From contig JAGQYI010000010.1 of the NCBI GenBank assembly GCA_020436165.1, forward strand, positions 124,001 through 188,000: DNA of 64,000 bases, in the 5' to 3' direction. Made by a program: the position numbers and the translations under genes. Each line of letters begins with the position of its first letter. Position 1 is the first letter of the stretch. Below are positions 53,345 through 61,397 of this stretch, in pieces. The notes under the pieces were generated by a model. That model did no database searches, was not told the DNA's origin, and was given only the letters and a program-made list of their open reading frames with translations. The stretch comes from Cyclobacteriaceae bacterium (GTDB lineage: Bacteria > Bacteroidota > Bacteroidia > Cytophagales > Cyclobacteriaceae).

Positions 53345-54586
53345 TTAATAGTCCAGTTCAAAATGTATAGAGGCATTAGTTTTTGAAAGGTAATTAATAT
53401 AAGGTGCACTTGACAACCCATAATTGATACTTATCAGATTAATGTAATCCTTATAAATAGCTCCTGCCAGTGATAATTTTTTTTCAGTCATATCTGACCT
53501 GAACTTCTGCAGCTCAACCAAGACATCAATGGTATTGCCTGTTTTGTCAAGTGTAAAACTGGCATCCTCATAGGTTTTGATCTTTGCCATAACCAGATCG
53601 TACTTATTCAATTTTGAATCAAGATGTTTGGCCATGTTCTCGAACCGATTTTCCAGATCTGTTTTTTCCTGCTCAACTTTTTGATTGTCCTCTATTAATT
53701 TCATTTCCTTGCGAGCCAAATCCGGTTTATTCGGGTTGGTTACAGGAATACTTACACCTATCTGCATTCCCAAATTCTGTCCAAAAGTATTCTTATCATT
53801 CTCACGATACTCGGCCTGTAAATACCCGATGTTGCTAAAGCTCTCTTGTTTTTGAACTTTGTATTCAGATTGTGATACAGCTATTTTTTGCTGTGCATTT
53901 TTAACCATGAGATTTGAACTCAAATCAAGTGCATTTTGATTCTCCATCCATTCTTTTATGGTTTTCATTTCAACAAGGGCTTCTTCGGTCCATTCAATGC
54001 TTCCTGAAAAATCATACGTCTTTCGGATTATATCTTCCAGAATGGAAATCTCGTTTTGAATATCTTCAAGCAAAAGCTGGGCGTCAAGCAATGCTTTGTC
54101 CATAGAAATAAAATCCTTGATATTATTAGGCGAGTTTTGATCCCTGATTAGTACTAATAAGCTTGTGTAAAATTCGATATTTACTTCGGCAAGCGCTTTT
54201 TCCTGAGTTAACTGCCAATGGTCGATCATTATTTCGTAACGTGCCAAAAGTACCTCTTCGAGGTTGAGCAAATAAGAAAGTGAGAGCTGTTGCCTTACCT
54301 CATCACGATAGTTTTTATTTGCGGATCTTTCAAGTGGGTTGAGTGGACTGAATCTGAGTCGATAGTCGTCAAAACCATCTTCGAAATTATTAACTCTTGC
54401 CCTGAATTCCACCTCTCTTAAAATGGGAGATTTAAAGCCATTTTCATCTATAAAATCCTGCCTCGATTTGAAAAATTGTAATTCGGTATCAGATATTGCG
54501 TTCGATAGGTACTCTTCCATACTAAACTGTGCAAAAGCTGATGAGCACTGAAAAAAGATAATAAGCAGAAAAAGGACCCTCTTCAT
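53345..54586 (-). CDS. TolC-family outer-membrane channel-like protein
   Basis: 413 residues. Signal peptide MKRVLFLLIIFFQCSSAFAQ. The rest is long amphipathic helices with short strands, in two repeats typical of TolC-like factors. The second repeat starts near ALDLSSNLMVKNAQQKIAVSQSEYKVQKQ and contains LGMQIGVSIPVTNPNKPDLARKEMKLIEDNQ. It is the third gene of an operon with DUF4956 and HlyD genes (3-base gap). It would form the outer-membrane exit duct of that complex. It is short for the family and lacks a lipobox. Confidence 0.72.
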   Translation of the reverse strand: MKRVLFLLIIFFQCSSAFAQFSMEEYLSNAISDTELQFFKSRQDFIDENGFKSPILREVEFRARVNNFEDGFDDYRLRFSPLNPLERSANKNYRDEVRQQLSLSYLLNLEEVLLARYEIMIDHWQLTQEKALAEVNIEFYTSLLVLIRDQNSPNNIKDFISMDKALLDAQLLLEDIQNEISILEDIIRKTYDFSGSIEWTEEALVEMKTIKEWMENQNALDLSSNLMVKNAQQKIAVSQSEYKVQKQESFSNIGYLQAEYRENDKNTFGQNLGMQIGVSIPVTNPNKPDLARKEMKLIEDNQKVEQEKTDLENRFENMAKHLDSKLNKYDLVMAKIKTYEDASFTLDKTGNTIDVLVELQKFRSDMTEKKLSLAGAIYKDYINLISINYGLSSAPYINYLSKTNASIHFELDY

Positions 54587-54589
54587 TTG

Positions 54590-55600
54590 CTATTTAGCTT
54601 TTGGATAAATAAATACCTGTTCGCCATATAGAAATTCATTTTCTGGAGGCAGTTGTATAAACACCTCCCGACCGTACAGGTCTGGCAACCCGGGAATGCT
54701 TCCGGGATTTTGATAACTTACAATTCTGGACCCAATCTCAATAACGGTTCCGTGTATTTCATATTTTCTTGTAGAAGACTCTATCAGGATATCGTCACCA
54801 ACCGCGAGGTGAAATTCGGAGTTATTGGATATATATGCCTTAATAGTAGTAGGCCGCTCTTCGTAGATGGAAAGAATAGTTTCGTAAGGGGGAACTATTT
54901 CCTGAAGCTGCGCATTAACGCTACCAATAGTGCCATTAAATGGAGCGTATTTCTTCAGCTCTCCTGCTTCTACTTTTAACTCAGCAATTTCCTGATCAAT
55001 TAGACTCAGCTCCAATTCAGATACTTTCATTTCCTCGCTAAATGCGAGCTCTAATCTTCGTTTTTCTGTTTGGTAGTGCTGTATCACCTGATTTCTTTCC
55101 TGTTTGTAAGATTGAAGTAGGATACTGTCCGGATCGTTAGATAAAGAACCTGTTGGGTTTGTTTGATCACCTGCCAGGGAATTGATTTTTTGATGTATGG
55201 AGCTTTTGGTCGCTATTTCAGATTCCAAACGACCAATTTCGGTATTGAGTCGTGTGGTTTTTCCGTTAAGTTCAATCTTTAGCAATTCAAGCCTACTTTC
55301 GTATGTAGATTTAATTACTGATTTATTTACGATTTCCTTATTTTTTCGGGTAAGTAATTTTTCAGTGTCCAGATTGAGGTCGGGCCGATCCACCTCAAGC
55401 AATAACTGGCCTTTGGTTATCTTTTGTCCCGCACTTACATGAATGGCTTCTATAGTAACAGGCTTATGATAGCTCAAAGCTATTTTTTGAGATTCAACTA
55501 CCGCCATAATTGCACTTGAGCGGTTAACAGCTGAAAAAGAAACAGCAATTAGTGTTGCAGCGGCAGCAAGAACGAATAAATAAAATAATTTCCCTTTCAT
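54590..55600 (-). CDS. HlyD-family periplasmic adaptor
   Basis: 336 residues. One N-terminal TM (about 5-24). A split lipoyl-like domain is present (first half SYHKPVTIEAIHVSAGQKITKGQLLLEVD near 43-71, second half YAPFNGTIGSVNAQLQEIVPPYETILSIYE near 217-246). Its halves are separated by a long coiled-coil hairpin (75-210), and a beta-barrel domain follows to the end. It links an inner-membrane partner to a TolC duct. The gene lies 6 bases after DUF4956 and 3 before the TolC-like gene, and no ABC, RND or MFS pump is in the operon. Confidence 0.82.
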   Translation of the reverse strand: MKGKLFYLFVLAAAATLIAVSFSAVNRSSAIMAVVESQKIALSYHKPVTIEAIHVSAGQKITKGQLLLEVDRPDLNLDTEKLLTRKNKEIVNKSVIKSTYESRLELLKIELNGKTTRLNTEIGRLESEIATKSSIHQKINSLAGDQTNPTGSLSNDPDSILLQSYKQERNQVIQHYQTEKRRLELAFSEEMKVSELELSLIDQEIAELKVEAGELKKYAPFNGTIGSVNAQLQEIVPPYETILSIYEERPTTIKAYISNNSEFHLAVGDDILIESSTRKYEIHGTVIEIGSRIVSYQNPGSIPGLPDLYGREVFIQLPPENEFLYGEQVFIYPKAK

Positions 55601-55606
55601 GCCAGT

Positions 55607-56287
55607 CTATAATTGTTCATCTGAGTCCCGTGTATCAAAACGTATATCGCTAAGCCCACTTATTTCTGTAATTTTTTTGTAAAGCTGGTTAAGATCAGCT
55701 TCTTGCTTAATGCCAACATTAAAGCTGTATTGCGACTTATCCTCCTGCACCGAACGGATTCTTACTACGGTTGCAGTTAGCTTTTCAGATTCGATTAGAC
55801 CTAGCAGGTTGTTCAAAGCTTCCTGATCTAGTATCGTAACAATAAGCTCCATTTTTCTGTCTCCCAATTTTCCATAGGGTGAATAGTAGAGTAGAAGCAC
55901 CGTAATACAGAAAATAACGGTACCGCTAATGGCTATTGCAAACCCAAAGACACCGGTTGATATGCCTATGGACAAGGAGGCAAACATGAATATAATATTG
56001 CGCGGGCTTTTTATTAATGTTCTGAAACGAATAATGGAAACGGCTCCCAGTACTCCAAACCCAACCGCCAGGTTGTCGCCAACGGCCATCATTACCATAG
56101 CGGCAACAGTAGAGCTTAGTACAATAGCCTGAAAAAACTTGTTTGGGAAATTTTCTTCCTGATAGGTGAATTTATAGGTAAGTGCAATAACCGTACTTAA
56201 TACCAGGGCAAGTAAAATAGTAAAGATTGCAACTGCAAACGATGGAAACTCAAAATAGCTGGATTCACTGAGGTACTGATGGAGCAT
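55607..56287 (-). CDS. DUF4956 inner-membrane protein
   Basis: 226 residues. About four membrane helices (18-40, 50-70, 75-95, 103-135), with the hallmark loop GFGVLGAVSIIRFRTLIKSPRNIIFMFASLSIG that defines DUF4956 and resembles MgtC. The C-terminal 85 residues (MELIVTILDQEALNNLLGLIE) look like an ACT-type regulatory domain. The family is often linked with VTC-type polyphosphate polymerases and CotH proteins; here it instead heads a HlyD-TolC operon. A TATTTTTG -7 box lies 35 bases upstream. Confidence 0.82.
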   Translation of the reverse strand: MLHQYLSESSYFEFPSFAVAIFTILLALVLSTVIALTYKFTYQEENFPNKFFQAIVLSSTVAAMVMMAVGDNLAVGFGVLGAVSIIRFRTLIKSPRNIIFMFASLSIGISTGVFGFAIAISGTVIFCITVLLLYYSPYGKLGDRKMELIVTILDQEALNNLLGLIESEKLTATVVRIRSVQEDKSQYSFNVGIKQEADLNQLYKKITEISGLSDIRFDTRDSDEQL

Positions 56288-56321
56288 CCTGGAGGACTTT
56301 AATGGGTGATTTGTGACCTGT

Positions 56322-56329
56322 CAAAAATA
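56322..56329 (-). promoter_or_regulatory. -7 promoter box for the DUF4956-HlyD-TolC operon
   Basis: Minus strand TATTTTTG, an exact TAnnTTTG, about 35 bases before the DUF4956 start. No TTG lies at normal spacing. Confidence 0.5.
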
Positions 56330-56482
56330 CTTCTTTCAGTGACAATTACTTTATGGTTTTAAAAATATTGGAATTTCACAAAGTATGCATCATTTTATGT
56401 AAGTTAAACTTTATGATTCCATGAAATCGAATAGAATTCGTTAAGGTTTTGTACCTTTCTTAAACTTAACAGTTGAGTGTAA

Positions 56483-57559
56483 ATGCCTGCTACACGCAAA
56501 ATCATTCACATAGATATGGATGCATTTTATGCATCGGTAGAGCAACGGGATAACCCGGAGCTTAAAGGCAAACCTGTAGCAGTGGGCGGGTCGGGAAAAC
56601 GAGGAGTGGTAGCTGCTGCAAGCTATGAAGCCAGGGCATTTGGGGTGCATTCGGCCCTTTCATCTGTAATTGCCAAGCGCAGGTGCCCCGATCTGATTTT
56701 TGTAAAACCAAGGTTTGCCGTTTACAAGACTACTTCACTTGTTATTCGATCTATTTTTAAAGAATATACCGACTTAATTGAGCCACTTTCATTGGATGAA
56801 GCCTATTTGGACGTTACACAAAATAAGAAAGGAATGAAAGTGGCCACTGAAATAGCCAGGCAAATAAAAAGCAGAATAAAAGAGCAGACAGGCCTAACCG
56901 CTTCGGCAGGTGTTTCTGTAAATAAATTTCTTGCAAAAATTGCTTCGGACATGGATAAACCCGATGGGCTTTATGTAATTAAGCCTCACCAGATTGAAGT
57001 CTTTATTGATAAACTTCCAATTGAAAAATTCTTTGGTGTGGGAAAAGTAACTGCCGGTAAGATGAAAACCATGGGAATATTTACGGGTAAAGATTTGAGG
57101 AAATTTCCAGAGCAGATTTTGGTAGATAAGTTTGGTAAGGCAGGACATTACTTTTACCATGTGGCCAGAGGAATTGACGATCGACCCGTTGAACCAAACA
57201 GAGAGCGAAAGTCTATAGGGGCGGAGACAACTTTTGAAGAAGATTACGATCAATTGGATAGTTTACTTGAAGAGCTTGGCGAATTATCTGTTGAGGTGGC
57301 CAATCGATTGAAAAAATCAGAAGCCTCAGGACGCACACTCACTGTAAAAATAAAGTTTTCAGATTTTACTCAAATAACAAGAAGCAAAACTGTAGAGGGG
57401 CAAATAACCAACCAAAAGGAAATCAATGATCTTTCCCGGGAGTTGCTCAAACATACGTATGTTGAAGGTATGAAAGTAAGGCTTCTTGGAGTGACCATAT
57501 CTCATTTTACAGAGGGGCACAAACCTAAACAGGACGATCAGCTGACAATTGAGTTATAA
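56483..57559 (+). CDS. dinB: DNA polymerase IV (Y family)
   Basis: 358 residues. Translesion polymerase. Palm motif IIHIDMDAFYASVEQRDNPEL (first metal Asp in DMDAF), GVVAAASYEARAFGV and the second motif EPLSLDEAYLDVT are intact. The HhH thumb region (IEKFFGVGKVTAGKMKTMGI) and the little-finger domain (RKSIGAETTFEEDY) follow. No beta-clamp QLxLF box is obvious, though the end DDQLTIEL resembles one. It is divergent from the DUF4956 operon; no SOS box was recognised. Confidence 0.95.
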   Translation: MPATRKIIHIDMDAFYASVEQRDNPELKGKPVAVGGSGKRGVVAAASYEARAFGVHSALSSVIAKRRCPDLIFVKPRFAVYKTTSLVIRSIFKEYTDLIEPLSLDEAYLDVTQNKKGMKVATEIARQIKSRIKEQTGLTASAGVSVNKFLAKIASDMDKPDGLYVIKPHQIEVFIDKLPIEKFFGVGKVTAGKMKTMGIFTGKDLRKFPEQILVDKFGKAGHYFYHVARGIDDRPVEPNRERKSIGAETTFEEDYDQLDSLLEELGELSVEVANRLKKSEASGRTLTVKIKFSDFTQITRSKTVEGQITNQKEINDLSRELLKHTYVEGMKVRLLGVTISHFTEGHKPKQDDQLTIEL

Positions 57560-57625
57560 ATCTGTCCTATTGTGGCAGCAGGAATATCATAATGTATAAC
57601 TTAGAGCTTTAATCACCCATATCTT

Positions 57626-59113
57626 ATGAAGCGCCTTATTTTAATTGTATCCGTCTTCTTTTCAATTCAGTTATTTGCCCAAAACATCAATCCCGGGGCT
57701 GATGAGATATACCGGGAAGACGAAGTGGCAAAAATATATTTAACTATGACTTCTGAAGACAGTACTGCATTGTTGGACGATGTAGATATTTGGTCTGATG
57801 AATACCTGCCTACAGGGTTTCGGTTTATGAATTCTTTGATGGATACAACATTGGAATTTGAAGTTGGTATACGCTTAAGAGGCAACACTTCTCGGGAGAA
57901 ACCTAAGAAATCGCTAAAGATAAAATTCAAGGAATTTGATGGGAGTAAGTTTTACGGCTATAAAAAATTTAACCTGAAAGCAGAGGTCAATGATCCGAGC
58001 ATGGTTCGGGAAATGCTTTCTCTGCAAACATTCAGAAATGCAAATGTTGCCGCAGCAAGGAGTCACCATGCCGAAGTCTACATGAATGGCGGCTATCTGG
58101 GTCTTTATCTTAATGTTGAACAATTGGATGATGAGTTTGTAGACTCTCGCTTCGGCAATGATACCGGCAATTTATATAAATGTGCATGGGGTGCCACCTT
58201 GGAAGATAACAATCAAGTTTACAATAACGATATCTATGAAATTGAAATAAATGATGATGTAGATGATAGAAGTATTCTGGCTCATTTTGTGGATGTGCTT
58301 AATAATACTTCGGATGATAATTTTCGTGAAGAAATTGAAAAGGTGTTTAATGTACAACCCTTTATTAATTATTTAGCTGTTGAGGCACTAACCGGACATT
58401 GGGATGGTTATTCGTATAATCAAAACAATTTCTATTTGTATGAAAATCCAGATACCGGATTAATGGAATTTATGCCATACGATGTGGACAATACATTCGG
58501 GCTTGATTGGGTAGATCGTGACTGGGGAACCCGCGATGTACTTGATTGGCCTAAGCATGGAGAGCCCAGGCCATTGGTTAAAAGAATTCTGGCTGTTGAT
58601 TCCTACTTTCAACAGTATGTGAACGAGCTTAATGTTGTGTTGCAAAATTATTTTAACGAATCGTTCCTTTTTCCAAAGTTTGATAACCTCAAAGCGATGC
58701 TGGATGATGCTGTGTCCAGAGATACCTATTTCCCCTTGAGTTTTGGATTTACCTACCAGGATTTTAAGGATAGCTATACAATTGCTCTAGAAGGATATAA
58801 CCAGCTTCCTTATGGGCTTAAACCTTACGTTACAACTCGCTATGAAACAGCATTGCTGGTTGCTGGTATTGAAGATCAATTTGATTTAAAATTTAAAGCA
58901 TATCCAAACCCTTCGGATGGTAATATGGTTTTTCTGCAAATGGAGAATCCATTTAGCGATATAACTTTAAGCAATGTTCTTGGAGAAAAGATGCCGTTTG
59001 TAATACAACAGATTGGCGCCAATAACTATGTTATCAATTGCAATCTAACCGCTGGGATATATATTCTGACTTTGGATGGTAAAAGTGAGAGATTATTGGT
59101 TAGCGGTAGGTAA
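57626..59113 (+). CDS. CotH-like protein with T9SS C-terminal sorting domain
   Basis: 495 residues. Signal peptide about 1-19 (MKRLILIVSVFFSIQLFAQ). CotH-kinase-like core: EVGIRLRGNTSREKPKKSLKIKF (about 76-98), GYKKFNLKAEVNDPSMVREML, HAEVYMNGGYLGLYLNVEQ and MPYDVDNTFGLDW, the family's metal-binding D-x-D-NTFG segment. The last 75 residues (FKAYPNPSDGNMVF ... TAGIYILTLDGKSERLLVSG) are a type A T9SS sorting domain, so the protein is exported to the cell surface. CotH proteins include atypical protein kinases; its substrate here is unknown. Confidence 0.88.
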   Translation: MKRLILIVSVFFSIQLFAQNINPGADEIYREDEVAKIYLTMTSEDSTALLDDVDIWSDEYLPTGFRFMNSLMDTTLEFEVGIRLRGNTSREKPKKSLKIKFKEFDGSKFYGYKKFNLKAEVNDPSMVREMLSLQTFRNANVAAARSHHAEVYMNGGYLGLYLNVEQLDDEFVDSRFGNDTGNLYKCAWGATLEDNNQVYNNDIYEIEINDDVDDRSILAHFVDVLNNTSDDNFREEIEKVFNVQPFINYLAVEALTGHWDGYSYNQNNFYLYENPDTGLMEFMPYDVDNTFGLDWVDRDWGTRDVLDWPKHGEPRPLVKRILAVDSYFQQYVNELNVVLQNYFNESFLFPKFDNLKAMLDDAVSRDTYFPLSFGFTYQDFKDSYTIALEGYNQLPYGLKPYVTTRYETALLVAGIEDQFDLKFKAYPNPSDGNMVFLQMENPFSDITLSNVLGEKMPFVIQQIGANNYVINCNLTAGIYILTLDGKSERLLVSGR

Positions 59114-59138
59114 TTATATTTTGAATGTACTGCAACTA

Positions 59139-59165
59139 AGCCGGGTCATTTGATCCGGCTTTTTC
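59139..59165 (+). terminator. Terminator after the CotH gene
   Basis: AGCCGGGTC (59139-59147) and GATCCGGCT (59152-59160) form a 9-bp stem (one G-T) around ATTT, then TTTTT. Confidence 0.87.
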
Positions 59166-59307
59166 ATTTTTTGCAACTTACTAACTATGCCTCTTTAGAA
59201 CTTGCAAAAAATGCAACTATTAAAAATTGGGATTGCATAAATCAATAGGCAAAACATAGAAGGGGTTATGAACTTGGTCAAAAAAAGTTCAACCAAAAAA
59301 TACAATT

Positions 59308-60441
59308 ATGAAAGCTTTATTTATGAATTCTCAAAAACCGTTGCTTAAGATTTTGGTAACCACACTTTTGGTAATTTGGGTGGTTGGTCTCACTCACGGT
59401 CAAAGTCTCGGAACCAAACCAAGCCTTGCTATTATTAGTATCGATACAAAAGGAATTGATCAGAATCCGGATTTGGTTAGAAACATACTTCAACTCGAAG
59501 TAGAAAAAACCAATAAATACAATGTAATGGATAGATACGATATTGCTGATATTCTCAAAAAGGAGGATAAGGAATTTACTGAATGCTTTGGAAAAACCTG
59601 CCTTGTGGCAAAAGGGAAACAACTTGGAGTAGATAAAATGTTGAGTGGAAGCGTTGAGCTATTTGGTAAAAAAATAGTTGTAACCCTGAGACTAATAGAT
59701 GTAAAAAGGGGAGAAACCGAAAAAGTAGAGGCCAAAGAATATTTAAACCTGCCGGAAGAACTTCAAAAAATGATTCGGATTTCCGTGAATGAACTTTTGG
59801 ACATTCCTAATGATGAAAACCTTGTTAACTTGTTGGTTGAATATGATTCGCCAATTTCAAGCCCACGAACAACCTTGAGACTGAATGGGCCGAGAATAGG
59901 TATAGCCTATACTTCAGGCGAAACAGGGGAGAGGTTGCAGGCTTCAAAAACTGAGGGTGGATACGAGATGTTTCCTGTAATTTCACAATTTGGTTACCAA
60001 TGGGAAACCCAATACTTAAGTGCAGGTAATTTTCAGGCATTGATCGAATTTGTAGGGCTGGTAGGAGGTCTTGAATCCGGAAACTTTGTTCCTTCACTTT
60101 CGATATTAAATGGATTCAGAAGTAACAAAAGTGGTTGGGAGATAGCAGTCGGCCCGTCCTTTAAACTCGTGAAATATGCAAGTGGTTACTTTGATAATAA
60201 TGGAGACTGGAATCTGAAAAAGGACTGGAACGAAGATCTGGGTTCGAATCCTTATGAAATAATCGATCAGTTGGACAGCCGCGGAGATGTTACACTTTCA
60301 ACCAACCTTGTCATAGCCCTGGGAAAAACGTTCAAGTCCGGTTATTTAAATATACCTGTGAATATATACGTGGTACCCAATAAAAAAGGCACCATAATCG
60401 GCACCTCTGTTGGTTTTAATATCAGCAAACAAAGAAGATAG
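59308..60441 (+). CDS. Secreted protein: CsgG-like N-terminus, barrel-like C-terminus
   Basis: 377 residues. Signal or anchor about 12-31, ending at THGQ. Residues 37-170 follow the CsgG/HfaB-type pattern: SLAIISIDTKGI, VMDRYDIADILKKEDKEF, a Cys pair CFGKTC, then LGVDKMLSGSVELFGKKIVVTLRLIDV. Residues 195-377 are beta-rich with alternating aromatic strands (ARIGIAYTS-type, FPVISQFGYQWE, FQALIEFVGLVGG, GTIIGTSVGFNIS), as in small outer-membrane barrels. The CsgG lipobox is missing. Function is unknown. Single gene. Confidence 0.6.
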   Translation: MKALFMNSQKPLLKILVTTLLVIWVVGLTHGQSLGTKPSLAIISIDTKGIDQNPDLVRNILQLEVEKTNKYNVMDRYDIADILKKEDKEFTECFGKTCLVAKGKQLGVDKMLSGSVELFGKKIVVTLRLIDVKRGETEKVEAKEYLNLPEELQKMIRISVNELLDIPNDENLVNLLVEYDSPISSPRTTLRLNGPRIGIAYTSGETGERLQASKTEGGYEMFPVISQFGYQWETQYLSAGNFQALIEFVGLVGGLESGNFVPSLSILNGFRSNKSGWEIAVGPSFKLVKYASGYFDNNGDWNLKKDWNEDLGSNPYEIIDQLDSRGDVTLSTNLVIALGKTFKSGYLNIPVNIYVVPNKKGTIIGTSVGFNISKQRR

Positions 60442-60465
60442 TATTTTTTGTTTGTTCGATTTTTC

Positions 60466-60491
60466 AGGAGGTCAAATGGCCTCCTTTTTTT
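60466..60491 (+). terminator. Terminator after the CsgG-like gene
   Basis: AGGAGGTC (60466-60473) and GGCCTCCT (60478-60485) form a stem around AAAT and are followed by T7. Confidence 0.87.
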
Positions 60492-60494
60492 ATT

Positions 60495-61241
60495 TTAGGT
60501 TAGCATTCCACCATCTACCTGAATTACTTGTCCGCTGATATAGGAAGACATTTCTGAGCCTAAGAAAACAGCCAGGTTAGCCACATCTTCAGGTTGGCCA
60601 CCTCGTTTTAAAGGAATAGCATCTCTCCAGCTCTGAACCGTTTTTTCGTCCAGTTGGTCGGTCATCTCTGTTTCGATGAACCCAGGTGCAATGGCATTGC
60701 TTCTAATGCCTCGCGATCCAAGCTCTAGTGCTACAGATTTGGTAAAACCTATAATACCGGCTTTAGAAGCCGCATAATTAGCCTGACCTGCATTTCCTTT
60801 AATACCAACTACAGAAGTTAAGTTTATAATAGAACCGCTCCTTTGTTTCATCATGGTGCGGTTGGCAGCCTTTACGGTATTAAAAACCGATTTCAGGTTT
60901 ACATTAATTACCTTGTCCCACATTTCTTCCGTCATTCGCATCAACAGGTTATCCTGAGTAATACCTGCATTATTTACCAATATATCTAATGAGCCAAAGT
61001 CGGCAACAACATCATTAATCAATTGCTCTGCAGCTGCATAGTCCGAAGCATCCGACCGATAGCCCTTAGCTTTTATTCCACTTGCTTCCAATTCTGCAAC
61101 CAGTGCTTCTCCTTTTTCTACACTCGATAAATAAGTGAAAGCAACATTAGCGCCTTCTTCTGCATATTTTAAAGCAATTGATCTCCCAATCCCTTTAGAT
61201 GCGCCAGTAATAAGCGCTGTTTTTCCTTCGAGAAGTTTCAT
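60495..61241 (-). CDS. fabG: 3-oxoacyl-[acyl-carrier-protein] reductase
   Basis: 248 residues. Short-chain dehydrogenase with the NADPH motif TGASKGIG (12-19), NNAG (90-93) and the catalytic Ser143, Tyr156, Lys160 (SVVGIKGNAGQANYAASK). The C-terminal ISGQVIQVDGGM completes the fold. Length and the APGFIETEMT loop match FabG of type II fatty-acid synthesis. It stands alone rather than in a fab cluster. A TAATTTTG -7 box is about 23 bases upstream. Confidence 0.93.
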   Translation of the reverse strand: MKLLEGKTALITGASKGIGRSIALKYAEEGANVAFTYLSSVEKGEALVAELEASGIKAKGYRSDASDYAAAEQLINDVVADFGSLDILVNNAGITQDNLLMRMTEEMWDKVINVNLKSVFNTVKAANRTMMKQRSGSIINLTSVVGIKGNAGQANYAASKAGIIGFTKSVALELGSRGIRSNAIAPGFIETEMTDQLDEKTVQSWRDAIPLKRGGQPEDVANLAVFLGSEMSSYISGQVIQVDGGMLT

Positions 61242-61263
61242 TCGTTTTCTATTGTTTGACAGA

Positions 61264-61271
61264 CAAAATTA
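61264..61271 (-). promoter_or_regulatory. -7 promoter box for fabG
   Basis: Minus strand TAATTTTG (TAnnTTTG), 22 bases before the fabG start. No clear -33 TTG. Confidence 0.5.
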
Positions 61272-61334
61272 GAAGAATATGTAAAAAGAAACTATTCATT
61301 GAGCAAAAGCCACGTGTAGGCGCAATAAAACTGT

Positions 61335-61363
61335 TTGATTAGCCTCTAAATATTCTAACTTTG
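61335..61363 (+). promoter_or_regulatory. Promoter: TTG, 18-nt spacer, TAACTTTG (lpdA)
   Basis: TTG at 61335-61337 (within GTTTG) and TAACTTTG at 61356-61363, followed by CA. This predicts a leader of about 30 nt before the lpdA ATG. Confidence 0.72.
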
Positions 61364-61397
61364 CACTTCAAATACTGTTAACAAAAATTCAAACAAA

